A stretch of DNA of 64,000 nt. Origin: Henckelia pumila (lineage: Eukaryota; Streptophyta; Magnoliopsida; Lamiales; Gesneriaceae). A program made the translations under genes and the position numbers. The stretch covers positions 133,148,930-133,212,929 of the forward strand of contig NC_133123.1 in NCBI RefSeq assembly GCF_033568475.1, given 5' to 3'. Position 1 is the stretch's first letter. The number at the start of each line of letters is the position of its first letter. Below are positions 12,404 to 22,584 of this stretch, one piece after another. The notes under the pieces were generated by a model. The model had not been told where the DNA came from. It did no database searches and worked only from the letters and a program-made list of their open reading frames with translations.

Positions 12404-13745
12404 TGTAGTGACCCTTACCCGGATCACCTACTAAACAGAACTTATGCATGCAATTAACTTAATTAAACAGATATCAGAATAAAGCTGCGGAAACCATAAA
12501 CGTTATACAATCCCAAGTAAAGGAATCTGTAATTTATCCAAATAATATACAACCAAATCGAATAGCTGTATTAACCCAAACAACAGTAATAAAACCTAGA
12601 CGAAGCTCCAGCTGGCCAACCACTGACTAGCCCCTCCTGGATCCACCCTCCTCGTCCAATCGCAAACCTGCCCCATGGAATAGGGTGTCCAGAAATACAG
12701 AGTACGAGACGTGAGCATAAAACACTCAGTACGAGAGTATGAGTATACATGCATGCAAAGTGAACTCCCTATAGACTCGAGGTCAAGGATCAGATAACAG
12801 AGACAGACCGGGCCCTAGTATGTAGCACGTTGTGCCGTCGCTTCAGGAGGTGGCTCCCATACCGAGATAACCGTGGATACGCCGGACCCAAATCGATGGA
12901 AGTCCATCCACTAACATGATAGGGTACAACCCTACTAACAGACATCTCGAAAGAGATACAGCAAGATGCAAATGAATGCAACATAATATCATGGCATATA
13001 AATCATGCAGTCACATAATACATGCATACTCAGTCAGGATATCTCGAACAGTACTTCCGTACCTCAAATCAGTGCAAGCTCTACCAACTCTAGGTCCACG
13101 CCTATAGTCTGCTCTACACTGCCAAATGATACTACTATCATTAAAGCGCTCTAAAAGCCTTAACTAAGCTATTGCATACTCCTAAATATTTATAGGAAGC
13201 AAAAGCTATACATTCGTCCGTCGTTAGCCCTTTGATGTCGATGCCTCCAGAACTTGGGCACAACTCCGCTACGACTACCGAATGCCTCGCCGACCGCCGG
13301 GTCAAGCCTAGGAAGACTAGAACAACTTTAATAGACTAGAAAGGAGAGGGAAATACTCGGAATTGGCAATTGGAAATGAAGCCTCGGCCCTCTATTTATA
13401 GACAACGATCGGAACTTCCGATCCTTGATCGGAATGTCCGAACCTCGATCGGAACGTCCGATCCTGCCATCGGAGCTTCCGAAGACCCTGATCTGCCACG
13501 TGTCAAAATATCACTTGTTGACTTCGGATAGGGGTGATCGGAGCTTCCGATCCTGATCGGAGCTTCCGATCTAACCACACGTCATAGATGACGTAATATT
13601 ATCGGTGCCTCCGATCGCTCATCGGAGCTTCCGATCCTGTTCGGAGCTTTTGATCGTGCCTTCGGAGCTTCTGATCCGTCCGATATCCTATTTATTTAAT
13701 TAGCATTAATCCTTTAATTACTTAATTAGGGTACGGGCTACTACA
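12404..13745 (-). repeat. Tekay 3' LTR
   Basis: LTR of 1342 bp; on the plus strand it begins TGTAGTGACCC and ends CTACTACA. A TATAAATA box on the minus strand lies at 13393-13400. Just upstream in element sense (13406-13680) are ten imperfect palindromes of the GATCGGAGCTTCCGATC type. The 5' LTR has eight, explaining its 39 bp shorter length. Confidence 0.92.
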
Positions 13746-13878
13746 TTCTCCCCCACTTAAGATATTTCGTCTTCGGAATCAGATCTTAAGTACCGAATGC
13801 AATACAGAAATCATAAACATTCTTTATTCAAATCAAACGTTTACAGAGTTTGCAACTGAATACAACTTAAGAATGAAA

Positions 13879-16800
13879 TCAAAACAACTCAGGATGGTCT
13901 TCACGCATCCTGTCCTCAAGCTCCCAAGTAGCTTCCTCAGTGCCTCGGCGATGCCACTGAACTAAAACCAAAGGAATGACTTTGTTCCGTAAAACCTTAT
14001 CCTTATAATCCAGGATACGAATAGGTTTCTCAACATAAGTCAAATCCTTGTTCACCTGAACCTCATACCGCTGCAGAATATGAGATTCATCCGCCACATA
14101 CCGTCGCAACAGAGATACGTGGAACACGTCGTGAATACTGGATAGATGCGGTGGCAAAGCTAGTCGATAAGCCAAATCGCCAATGCTCTCCAAGATCTCA
14201 AACGGACCGATAAACCTGGGAGACAACTTGCCCTTAAGGCCAAATCTGAGAATCTTGCGGAAAGGTGACACTCTCAGAAACACTTTCTCCCCGACATCGA
14301 ATTGCAAAGGCCTACGCTTGATATTAGCATAGCTGGCCTGACGATCCTGTGCAGTCTTAATCCGTTTCTTGATCTGATCAACAATGTCTATCGCCTGCTG
14401 GATAAATTCTGGTCCCTCAGCCTGTCTCTCCCCCACTTCTTCCCAGAAGAGTGGAGTACGACAACGTCGCCCGTACAACACCTCAAAAGGTGCCATCCCA
14501 ATACTAGTATGGTAGCTGTTGTTGTACGCGAACTCGATCAATGGCAAATGATCCTGCCAGGCTGAACCAAAATCCATGACGCACGCTCTAAGCATATCCT
14601 CCAAAGTACGGATAGTGCGCTCTGACTGACCATCAGTCTCCAGATGATAGGCAGTACTCAAACTGAGAGTAGTACCCATCGCACGCTGAACACTCCCCCA
14701 GAATCTAGAAGTGAACCTGGGGTCCCGATCGCTGACAATGCTCACAGGCACTCCATGAAGTCGAACGATCTCCTGAATGTACATCCGTGCCATGCGATCC
14801 ACAGAGTACTCTCGACTATAGGCAATGAAATGCGCTGACTTGGTGAGTCGGTCCACCACAACCCAGATAGTATCACAGTTCCTCGGGGATACCGGCAAAT
14901 GGGTCACAAAGTCCATTGTGATAAACTCCCATTTCCATTCAGGAATAGGCAGACTGTGAAGAAATCCTCCAGGTCGTCGGTGCTCTGCCTTGACCTGTTG
15001 ACACACCAAACATCTCGAAACAAACTGATAAACACTGCGTTTCATCCCCTTCAACCAGAAACGAGTACGTTGATCCTTGTACATCTTGTTGCTCCCAGGA
15101 TGAATACTCAACTTAGTGCGATGTGCCTGAGACAAAATCTCCTCTCGCAACTCTTCATCCTGCGGAATCACAAGCCTACCAAACAAACAGAAAAAGCCAT
15201 CTGACTGATAATGAAATCCAGACGAGCTACCCTCGTTAGCTAGACGAGCTAAACGCTGGGTCTTCGAATCAGACATCTGAGCATCTCTGATCCGTGAATA
15301 CAAGGCTGGCTCAGATAATATCGCAAACATCTGGATACTCTGCATACCTTTCTTATGCTTGAAGGTATAACCTGAAGTACAACAGTCACTGATCGCACTA
15401 GACATCGAACAAGTCTGAAGTGCGGATAGTCGCACCTTGCGACTCAAGGCATCAGCGGTGAGATTAGCAGCTCCCGGATGGTACTTTATCTCGCAATCAT
15501 AGTCCTTAAGCAAGTCCATCCAACGTCTCTGCCTCATGTTCAACTCCGCCTGAGTGAACAAATACTTGAGACTCTTATGGTCGGTGAAGATCTCAAATTT
15601 CTCGCCATACAAATAATGACGCCAGATCTTCAAAGCGAACACAATGGCTGCCAATTCCAAATCATGGACTGGGTAGTTGTCCTCGTGAAGCTTCAGCTGT
15701 CTAGAAGTGTATGCGATCACATGACCATTCTGAGTCAAAACACAACCTAACCCTTGAAGAGAAGCATCCGTGTAAACCACATACCCTCCAGATCCTGACG
15801 ATAATGCCAACACCGGCGCAGAAGTCAACCGCCGTCGAAGCTCACAGAAATTCTCCTCACACTCGGAGGACCACTCGAAATCCACACCCTTGCAGGTAAG
15901 CTGCGTCAAAGGTCGAGCTAGTTGAGAGAAGTTCAGAATGAAGCAACGATAATACCCTGCTAGACCCAGAAAACTACGGATCTCCGCAACTGTCGTCGGA
16001 CGCGACCAATTAAGTACCGCTTCAATCTTGCTTGGATCAACAGAAATCCCCTCCCTAGATATGATATGGCCAAGAAAGACCACTCGATCCATCCAGAACT
16101 CACACTTGCTCAGCTTGGCGTATAACTGCTCATCTCGAAGAGTCTGCAGTACCAATCGCAAGTGAGAAACATGCTCTTCCATATTACGTGAATACACCAA
16201 GATGTCGTCAATGAAGACCACGACAAACTTGTCCAAATACTCTCTGAAAACACGGTTCATCAAATACATGAATATAGCCGGCGCATTAGTCAAACCAAAT
16301 GGCATTACTAGAAATTCGTAATGCCCATAGCGAGTACGAAATGCAGTTTTGGCTACGTCCTGATCACGGACTCTCAACTGATAATACCCAGATCTCAAGT
16401 CAATCTTGGAGTAAACTGACGGGCCCTGCAGCTGATCAAACAAGTCATCAATACGAGGCAACGGATACTTGTTCTTCACAGTGACTCGATTTAGCTGCCG
16501 ATAGTTAATGCACAGCCGCATCGACTCATCCTTCTTCTTCACGAATAGAACAGGAGCTCCCCAAGGAGATACACTAGGATGAATGTACCCCTTGTCCAAA
16601 AGATCCTGTAGCTGATTCTTCAACTCACGCATCTCTGACGGAGCCAGACGATACGGTGCTCTAGAAATAGGCGAAGTACCCGGCATCAACTCTATGCCAA
16701 ACTTGACTTCCCTAGCAGGAGGAAAACCCGGAATCTCATCAGGAAATACATCTGGAAATTCATCCACAACAGGAATGCTCTCTATCCCAATGCTCTCAGC

Positions 16801-17613
16801 GGACAAATCAACTGCATAGATAAGGTAGCCTTCCCCACCAGACTCTAGAGCTCGACAGGCTCTCAAAGCTGATACCAAAGGCATCGGAGGTCGCGCTCCC
16901 TCACCATAGATAAACCAGCTCTCACTCCCCTCCTGATGAATGCGTACTAATATCTGATAGCAGTCCACTGAAGCTTGATAGGTAGTCAACATATCTATTC
17001 CCAGAATGCAATCAAAGTCGTGCATCGCCAGGACCATGAGATTCGCTAATAGAATGTTCCCTTCAAACTCTAAAGGGCAACCCATCACTAGACGCTTAGC
17101 CAAAGCAGATTGGCCCGTCGGAGTAGAAACAGACATCACTACGTCTAGTGCAATGCATGGTAACTTATGTCTCTTAACAAAACGTGCAAAAATGAAGGAA
17201 TGAGATGCACCAGTGTCAATAAGTACAAGAGCAGGTATACCATAAAGCAGAAATGTACCTGCGATGACTTTCTCATTCTCCTCCACTGCCTGATCATGTC
17301 TCAGGGCAAACACCTGGCCAGAAGCTCGCGGCCTCAAGTGAGAACTCCCAGCAGGATTTCCCTGCGACCTCTGCTGTACGGTGGCCTGAGAACCAGATCC
17401 TGAACCGCCTCCCCCAGATAGTGGACAATCCCTCCGGATATGACCAGTCTCTCCACAACGGAAACAAGCCCCAGAAGCTCTACGGCACTTGTCGGATGGA
17501 TGATTCTTACCACAGTGATCACACTTATCCTTCTTACCGAAACAGACAACACCTCCAGAACCAGAGGAAGAAGAACATCCAGACTTCTTGAAAGTTTGGG
17601 CACGGGGACCCAA
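13879..17613 (-). CDS. Tekay pol: protease-RT-RNase H-integrase-chromodomain
   Basis: Open frame of 1244 aa covering the end of gag and all of pol. In order: two zinc-knuckle-like motifs (residues about 30-65), aspartic protease DTGASHSF (about 133), RT with FIDDILVYS (about 468), RNase H (YTDAS about 614, DHKSLKYL about 678), integrase HHCC finger (about 831-870), DDE core (MDF about 898, SDRD about 958) and a chromodomain in the last roughly 75 residues. Chromodomains of this group are thought to guide integration to heterochromatin. The frame opens with TTG, not a true initiator; it is the continuation of gag, separated from it by a frameshift near 17600-17615. The catalytic motifs look intact, but the element is not autonomous as it stands. 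Confidence 0.88.
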   Translation of the reverse strand: MGPRAQTFKKSGCSSSSGSGGVVCFGKKDKCDHCGKNHPSDKCRRASGACFRCGETGHIRRDCPLSGGGGSGSGSQATVQQRSQGNPAGSSHLRPRASGQVFALRHDQAVEENEKVIAGTFLLYGIPALVLIDTGASHSFIFARFVKRHKLPCIALDVVMSVSTPTGQSALAKRLVMGCPLEFEGNILLANLMVLAMHDFDCILGIDMLTTYQASVDCYQILVRIHQEGSESWFIYGEGARPPMPLVSALRACRALESGGEGYLIYAVDLSAESIGIESIPVVDEFPDVFPDEIPGFPPAREVKFGIELMPGTSPISRAPYRLAPSEMRELKNQLQDLLDKGYIHPSVSPWGAPVLFVKKKDESMRLCINYRQLNRVTVKNKYPLPRIDDLFDQLQGPSVYSKIDLRSGYYQLRVRDQDVAKTAFRTRYGHYEFLVMPFGLTNAPAIFMYLMNRVFREYLDKFVVVFIDDILVYSRNMEEHVSHLRLVLQTLRDEQLYAKLSKCEFWMDRVVFLGHIISREGISVDPSKIEAVLNWSRPTTVAEIRSFLGLAGYYRCFILNFSQLARPLTQLTCKGVDFEWSSECEENFCELRRRLTSAPVLALSSGSGGYVVYTDASLQGLGCVLTQNGHVIAYTSRQLKLHEDNYPVHDLELAAIVFALKIWRHYLYGEKFEIFTDHKSLKYLFTQAELNMRQRRWMDLLKDYDCEIKYHPGAANLTADALSRKVRLSALQTCSMSSAISDCCTSGYTFKHKKGMQSIQMFAILSEPALYSRIRDAQMSDSKTQRLARLANEGSSSGFHYQSDGFFCLFGRLVIPQDEELREEILSQAHRTKLSIHPGSNKMYKDQRTRFWLKGMKRSVYQFVSRCLVCQQVKAEHRRPGGFLHSLPIPEWKWEFITMDFVTHLPVSPRNCDTIWVVVDRLTKSAHFIAYSREYSVDRMARMYIQEIVRLHGVPVSIVSDRDPRFTSRFWGSVQRAMGTTLSLSTAYHLETDGQSERTIRTLEDMLRACVMDFGSAWQDHLPLIEFAYNNSYHTSIGMAPFEVLYGRRCRTPLFWEEVGERQAEGPEFIQQAIDIVDQIKKRIKTAQDRQASYANIKRRPLQFDVGEKVFLRVSPFRKILRFGLKGKLSPRFIGPFEILESIGDLAYRLALPPHLSSIHDVFHVSLLRRYVADESHILQRYEVQVNKDLTYVEKPIRILDYKDKVLRNKVIPLVLVQWHRRGTEEATWELEDRMREDHPELF

Positions 17614-18247
17614 GAACTAGCGGGCCTCGACTGAGGGAAAGACCTGTTCCGCCGAATGCTGTCCTCCGCCTGGTGACAACGGCTCACCAAACCCTCGTAG
17701 GACATGTCGTCGCCAACCGCCACACGGTCATGGATCTCAGGGTTAAGGCCCTGAAGGAACAGATTATACTTCATCTCTGAGCTATCAGCAATCTCGGGGC
17801 AATAGGATAGCAGATCAAAGAACCTCTGCTGATACTCATCAATAGACATGGCTCCCTGTCGTAGACTCAGTAGCTCGCCTGCCTTCGACTGTCGGAGTGC
17901 AGGAGGAAAATACCGCTTTTGGAAAGCTGTGCGGAACTCGGCCCAGGTGGCCACTCCTCTCGCCGCAATAAAGGGTGCAGAAGTAAACCTCCACCATCTG
18001 CGTGCACGTCCATCCAGAAGATAACCCAGGGTCTCCATCTTCTACTCCTCGGTGCATTGGAAAGTCTGAAAAGTCATCTCCATGCGGTCTAACCAGTTCT
18101 CCGCATCCTCCGGAGACTCACCTCCAACTAAGGGCTTAGGACCCATAGCTAAGAATCGACGCACAGTGAAACGCTCGTCGTCATGATGACGATGACGCCG
18201 TTCTCGACGAGGCTCCCGGTCGGCATCACCCCAACGCCCACCAATAC
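17600..18247 (-). pseudogene. Tekay gag, nonsense and frameshift
   Basis: Retrotransposon gag domain (around 17650-18040: a WW-containing core and an FxxxFxxxYFP-type stretch) read on the minus strand. Two lesions are visible. One is a TAG at 18044-18042 where Gln is expected. The other is a frame change near 17600-17615 that puts the knuckles and pol in another frame. The N-terminus is cut by CRM-2 after 18247. The missing start lies at 41187-41220 across the insertion, and the frame is continuous if CRM-2 and one TSD copy are ignored. Confidence 0.85.
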
Positions 18248-19020
18248 TGATGCGATCATGGATACCTCGCCTGTTGATCAAGTGATTAAGGATCCGTTGG
18301 AGATGCCAAGAGGACCGATTACGAGAGGACGAGCTAAGAAATTCAAAGATGCGCTTCAATCGTTGATAATGGACATTGGAATGCTTGAAGATCATTTTGA
18401 GGGATGTTATAATCTTATTGAAGTCCAAAAAAGTCAAGAGAGTAGAGGAAATATCAAAGAAAACATAAAAAGAGGTGACAAGACCCGAGAGGTATGCGCG
18501 CCCGCGCCTCATTGACGCGCACCCGCGCATGGCGGACAGGACCTTATGCGCGCCCGCGCCTGCCCACGCGCGCTCGTGCCTGATCCGTTGTTTTTAAGAT
18601 TTCAGGACAGAGTCCTATGCGCGCCCGGGCCTGCCCACGCGCGCCTGCGCCTGTACTCTCTCTCACACAGTTCGACGTTTTGTGTGTGTGCGAGATTTTT
18701 TGATATTTTGGCATTATTTTCTATTTTTGAGAGTTTTATTCCTACTAGGAAACTTTTAGGAGATATCTTTGATATCTTTAGCTATATTTTGAATTATTTT
18801 ACGATATATTTTATTATTTTGTAGTTGTATTATAAATACAACAAACATTCATTATTTTAATAACAATTAAGATTTCAAATTATTGATTATTCCATACAAA
18901 ATTCTCTCTAGAATTTTATTAAGCTTTTGCTTACCCAAAAATCAAACTTATCAAAGTTTCATAGCTTTGTGGCGTTTGTCGATTGATTATCCTCGTGGGT
19001 TGTCAGAAACAGGTTTTCTG
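18248..19020 (+). repeat. CRM-2 5' LTR, first part
   Basis: First 773 bp of the 5' LTR, from TGATGCGATC right after the TSD AATAC to TTCTG (19016-19020), the left TSD copy of copia C. It carries a duplicate of the pol C-terminal coding tail (to 18515), a CpG-rich repeat block (18495-18655) and the TATA box at 18831-18838. Copia C separates this promoter from the rest of the LTR and the genes. Confidence 0.9.
18831..18838 (+). promoter_or_regulatory. CRM-2 5' LTR TATA box
   Basis: TATAAATA in AT-rich surroundings, conserved in the CRM-1 LTR (8458-8465) and in the CRM-2 3' LTR near 40799. It is the likely core promoter of the element. Copia C lies 183 bp downstream. Confidence 0.6.
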
Positions 19021-20876
19021 TGAAAGAGTGGGTGCCCAGTGAGCCAACTTGTGGCTAAGGGCTTTGATGACTCTTTGTATAAACAATCTTTTGTTTAATA
19101 TAATTTACACTTTTTTTAATGGCAATGACTTTATCTTTCTTCATATTGTTATATTGTGATATACTATTGTTGTTTTGATAAAGACCTTGAATATACTATA
19201 GTGTATGTAAGATGTGGTAGAACATGGAGATGTCTATCATGAAACACATCTTATAGTCACTGTATATTCTAAACTGTTCCTAGTCGATTGAGCCGTCCGA
19301 TAATAAGGATATGGATCGCTCGAGTTTGAGACTAGCATTTGCGATGCGGAGTACCACGTTTCATTGGTAAGGAACATAGAGATGTTCGAAGCATGCAAAT
19401 GGATATTCATATGATGAATGATCGAACTACCCTATCCGGACTTTCCAAGTGGTTATCACTTATCGAGTGGATAAAGTCCGCGGTTTTGGTTGTACACCAT
19501 TAGTCCTTATTACTTGAAACATCATTGAGACTCTATATGCTAGTACTGTGCTTTGACTCGTTTACCGACTCTATTGGGGTCATCAGGTGTCGGGATTGGG
19601 TACAGTTACAACACATATAGGAGTCGTTGCTTTGTTGTCAAGGATTCACCACATACTTGCGAGTGTGGATATCCTATGCGATCTGAGGAGATATTAGTGT
19701 GACGAATCTCTGGCCAGAGTACATGATGTGATTTAAGAAATGGTTTCTTAGTAGCGCATGCGATGTCACTATTTGATCTTCAAGATGCATTGCATAGTTA
19801 TCGAATCTCGAGCGACTCTCGATATACCAATGGTTGTTGATTCGATCGGGATATATGGATGAAGGGACCGTACTGTACGCTAACCAAAATCTACTGGTTC
19901 TTGTAGGCACTATCAGTGATACCTAGGGAATCATGGGGCGATGTTGCTAGGCGCTCATACCATGATTCGATGGGCAAGTCGGAAATTGTTGTTCCGAGTC
20001 ACAAGGAGTTGTGAGCCCACGGCTAGCTGTATCCCTGAACCATTGAGGGTCACACAGTGTAATGGATTTTTAATCCCCGTTGAGATAGTTAAATTTAAAG
20101 AGTTAAATTTAATGAACGAAGAAGTTGGACTTCTTATTTAAGAGTAGAGGAGTAAGATTTCCTAAAATGACATAGGGATGACCATTTTTGGAAATCACTG
20201 AATTCGGATTCAGAAAAATTTATCTTGACTTTAAAAGGTGCAGAAATGGTTTCTGTGCACATTGGTGAAATCGGTTTATCAATCGGAGTCACGATGAATT
20301 TTATATTAATTTCTGAACATGCGGGCTTTGCTTGTCGGGCTTGAACTTATGACTAATGGGCCCTAAGCTGTTAGTGGCCTGCATTATAAATAAGTTATTG
20401 CAGTACAGAAATTACACACAAGAGGCACAAAAATTTTCGAAAACCCTAAGCTATTTTTTCTTAAAGTGGCCGCCCCCTCTCCCTCTCTCTACTCGAGAAA
20501 AATTCCAGCCTGTGATTTTGAATTACAGTCTGGTTTAACGGATCAAATTTGTTAACTCTCTTCGTAGAAAACTTCTGATAGATTTTCTAGTGCAATCTAT
20601 CAGAGGGATTAAATCTCTATTCGTGGACCTGATTGAAGAACTGTTCGTCCATCGGTTCCAGGGAGATACAACAAGAGCAGAGAAATCTGTTGGTGTCCAG
20701 AATCTCGATTCGAGATTAAAGGTAAAAATTTTATAATAGTTATTTAAATTTTTACACACACAATTTAATCGTAAATATTTGATACCCAATATGGAATCGT
20801 TCCATATAATAAAATTTTAAACTTCCGCTGCACCGGGTATCAATCTTGTTTGATCTGAACGCCGCGCACTCTAACA
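19021..20876 (+). repeat. Copia C 5' LTR
   Basis: LTR of 1856 bp, TGAAAGAGTG to CTCTAACA. TATAAAT lies at 20385-20391; the transcription start should lie a little downstream. The only differences from the 3' LTR are 11 substitutions (for example near 19311, 19398, 19626, 20190 and 20816), with no indels. Confidence 0.93.
20385..20391 (+). promoter_or_regulatory. Copia C LTR TATA box
   Basis: TATAAAT in the context GCATTATAAATAAG, conserved in all copies of this LTR family. It is the best core promoter candidate in the LTR. Confidence 0.55.
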
Positions 20877-20877
20877 G

Positions 20878-20889
20878 TGGTATCAGAGC
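20878..20889 (+). other. Copia C primer binding site (initiator Met tRNA type)
   Basis: TGGTATCAGAGC, complementary to the 3' end of plant initiator Met tRNA, one base after the 5' LTR. This is the standard plant copia primer site. Confidence 0.9.
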
Positions 20890-22584
20890 TAGGTTGCTCA
20901 GATCAAGCGATTAAATTAATCGATTGTACAAAAATTTTTTTAGGCCTCGGTTTTTGAAACAAAATAAATATTTTAAAATAAAAATATTTTTTTTTCGGGC
21001 AAAAACCCGGGCAGCGATTGGATCGCTGCCCGGCCCGGGAACGTCCCGGGCGGCCCGCGGGAAAAATTATTTTAATTTTTTAAATTAAATTTTAATATGT
21101 TAAAATTCTATTTTTGGTCCGATCGAAAATTGTTTTGATTGGTCCACGAGGCGTCGGATCGAATTGTTTGAGTCCGAAAATTTTAAAATTGATTTTTGGA
21201 TAAATTTGAATTTTTGGAAAATTTTAATATTTTATCCTTTAATTGAATTTTGAAATTAATTAATTTTTGGTACAATTGATGATAAGATGTGATCTTATGG
21301 ATATATTGAGTAAAATATGATTTTATGTATAAAATTGGATTTTATAGATAAAATATGATTTTATTTGATAAAAGGATAAAATATGATTTTATATGTAAAA
21401 TAAGATTTTATGTATGAGATATGATTTTATCTTTTTAAATTTAAATTGCCATTGCATGTTATCCAATAAATTAATTTTGAATTAAATGTTATTGGACAAG
21501 GATGATCGATTGCCATGACCAATTTTGTAGGTGTATGTTAGGAATTTACATTTGTTTTATTGTTGTTGGTTTTATTAATGGGACTGGTTTATGGCCCAAT
21601 ATGAATGTCATATGTAATAAAAGTGGGCTTGGTTTATGGCCCGTTCCCACCCCTTAAAAATGTATCCCCTACTTGTCATTGTTATTTATTGTAAATACAT
21701 TAGATTTAGTGGGAGATCAAGATTTGAAGATGGAGGTGGGCCCAGCAGACAATAAAGACAGAAGAAATGTAAATTGGAAGCAAATGTAATAGGATTGCAT
21801 TTCATACTGCATATTACCTAGGATTGGACTAAGACTCGTGATTGGCAACCACGGGTCGATTAGAAATGGAATCGATCATCCTATATAATATGTGATATTA
21901 TAGTTGTATGCATGTTTTAGACAAAATTGTGTGAATCCGACAAGCATACAAAATTTTAAAAATGATGAGACAAATTTTTATAATTAAAAATCCCTCATTT
22001 TAAATATGATTTAAAATTGATATCAAGATAAATAAAGGAAATTTAAATTTGTTTAAATGTTCCTACCTTCCATCAACGATCAATGTATGAGATGCTACCC
22101 GCGGATACGGTCCGGCTCATATTATTGGGGGGGCCCGTTCGTCGGAAAGCTGTACATTGGATCGACACATGTTGTAAGTTGGGTGGAACTCCCATGGGAT
22201 CGGCTCATATTATTGGGGGATCCACATGGCGACCGTCCATCACAACTTAATATTGATGGGTCATCTTGACATGTCACAATAATCGGCGTCATATTATTGG
22301 GCCCTTATTGGACATGAGGTAAAAAACGTGGAGGTTGCTTTAGAAGCAATTGGGCTCTACCTTTTGAAAATTATGGTTGGCTGATATTATTCGGGACTAT
22401 AAGTTTGTCAATTGGACTCCATGTTCTCACTAAGGAAAGCAGTTTCCCGTTTTCACTAGAGGGTAGTGAAATCGTTAAAATAGTGGGAGTGAGATTCATA
22501 AAATAAATTTCGCCTATTTTATGTCTTAGTAAATTGCTTAAACAATCACTGATATTTGTCTGTTTCTTTTCAGTATTTCATACA
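20890..22584 (+). other. Copia C 5' leader
   Basis: About 1.7 kb with no convincing gene. In order it has a GC-rich hairpin block (21006-21063), an AT-rich block of repeated ATAAAATATGATTTTAT-like units (21300-21432), and four spaced CGGCTCATATTATTGGG-like motifs (22113, 22201, 22284, 22379). It ends in a pyrimidine-rich tract closing in CAG (22571-22573), 11 bases before the gag ATG, which looks like a splice acceptor. A short frame at 22057-22269 is partly shared with copia A and B, but I treat it as leader sequence. Confidence 0.7.

Noticed and set aside
18248..18475. A tandem CRM array sharing one LTR, because pol-like sequence precedes the apparent LTR start at 18476.
   Set aside because: AATAC precedes 18248 and follows 41181, and a polypurine tract precedes the same TGATGC in CRM-1. 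The LTR really begins at TGATGC and includes that pol tail.
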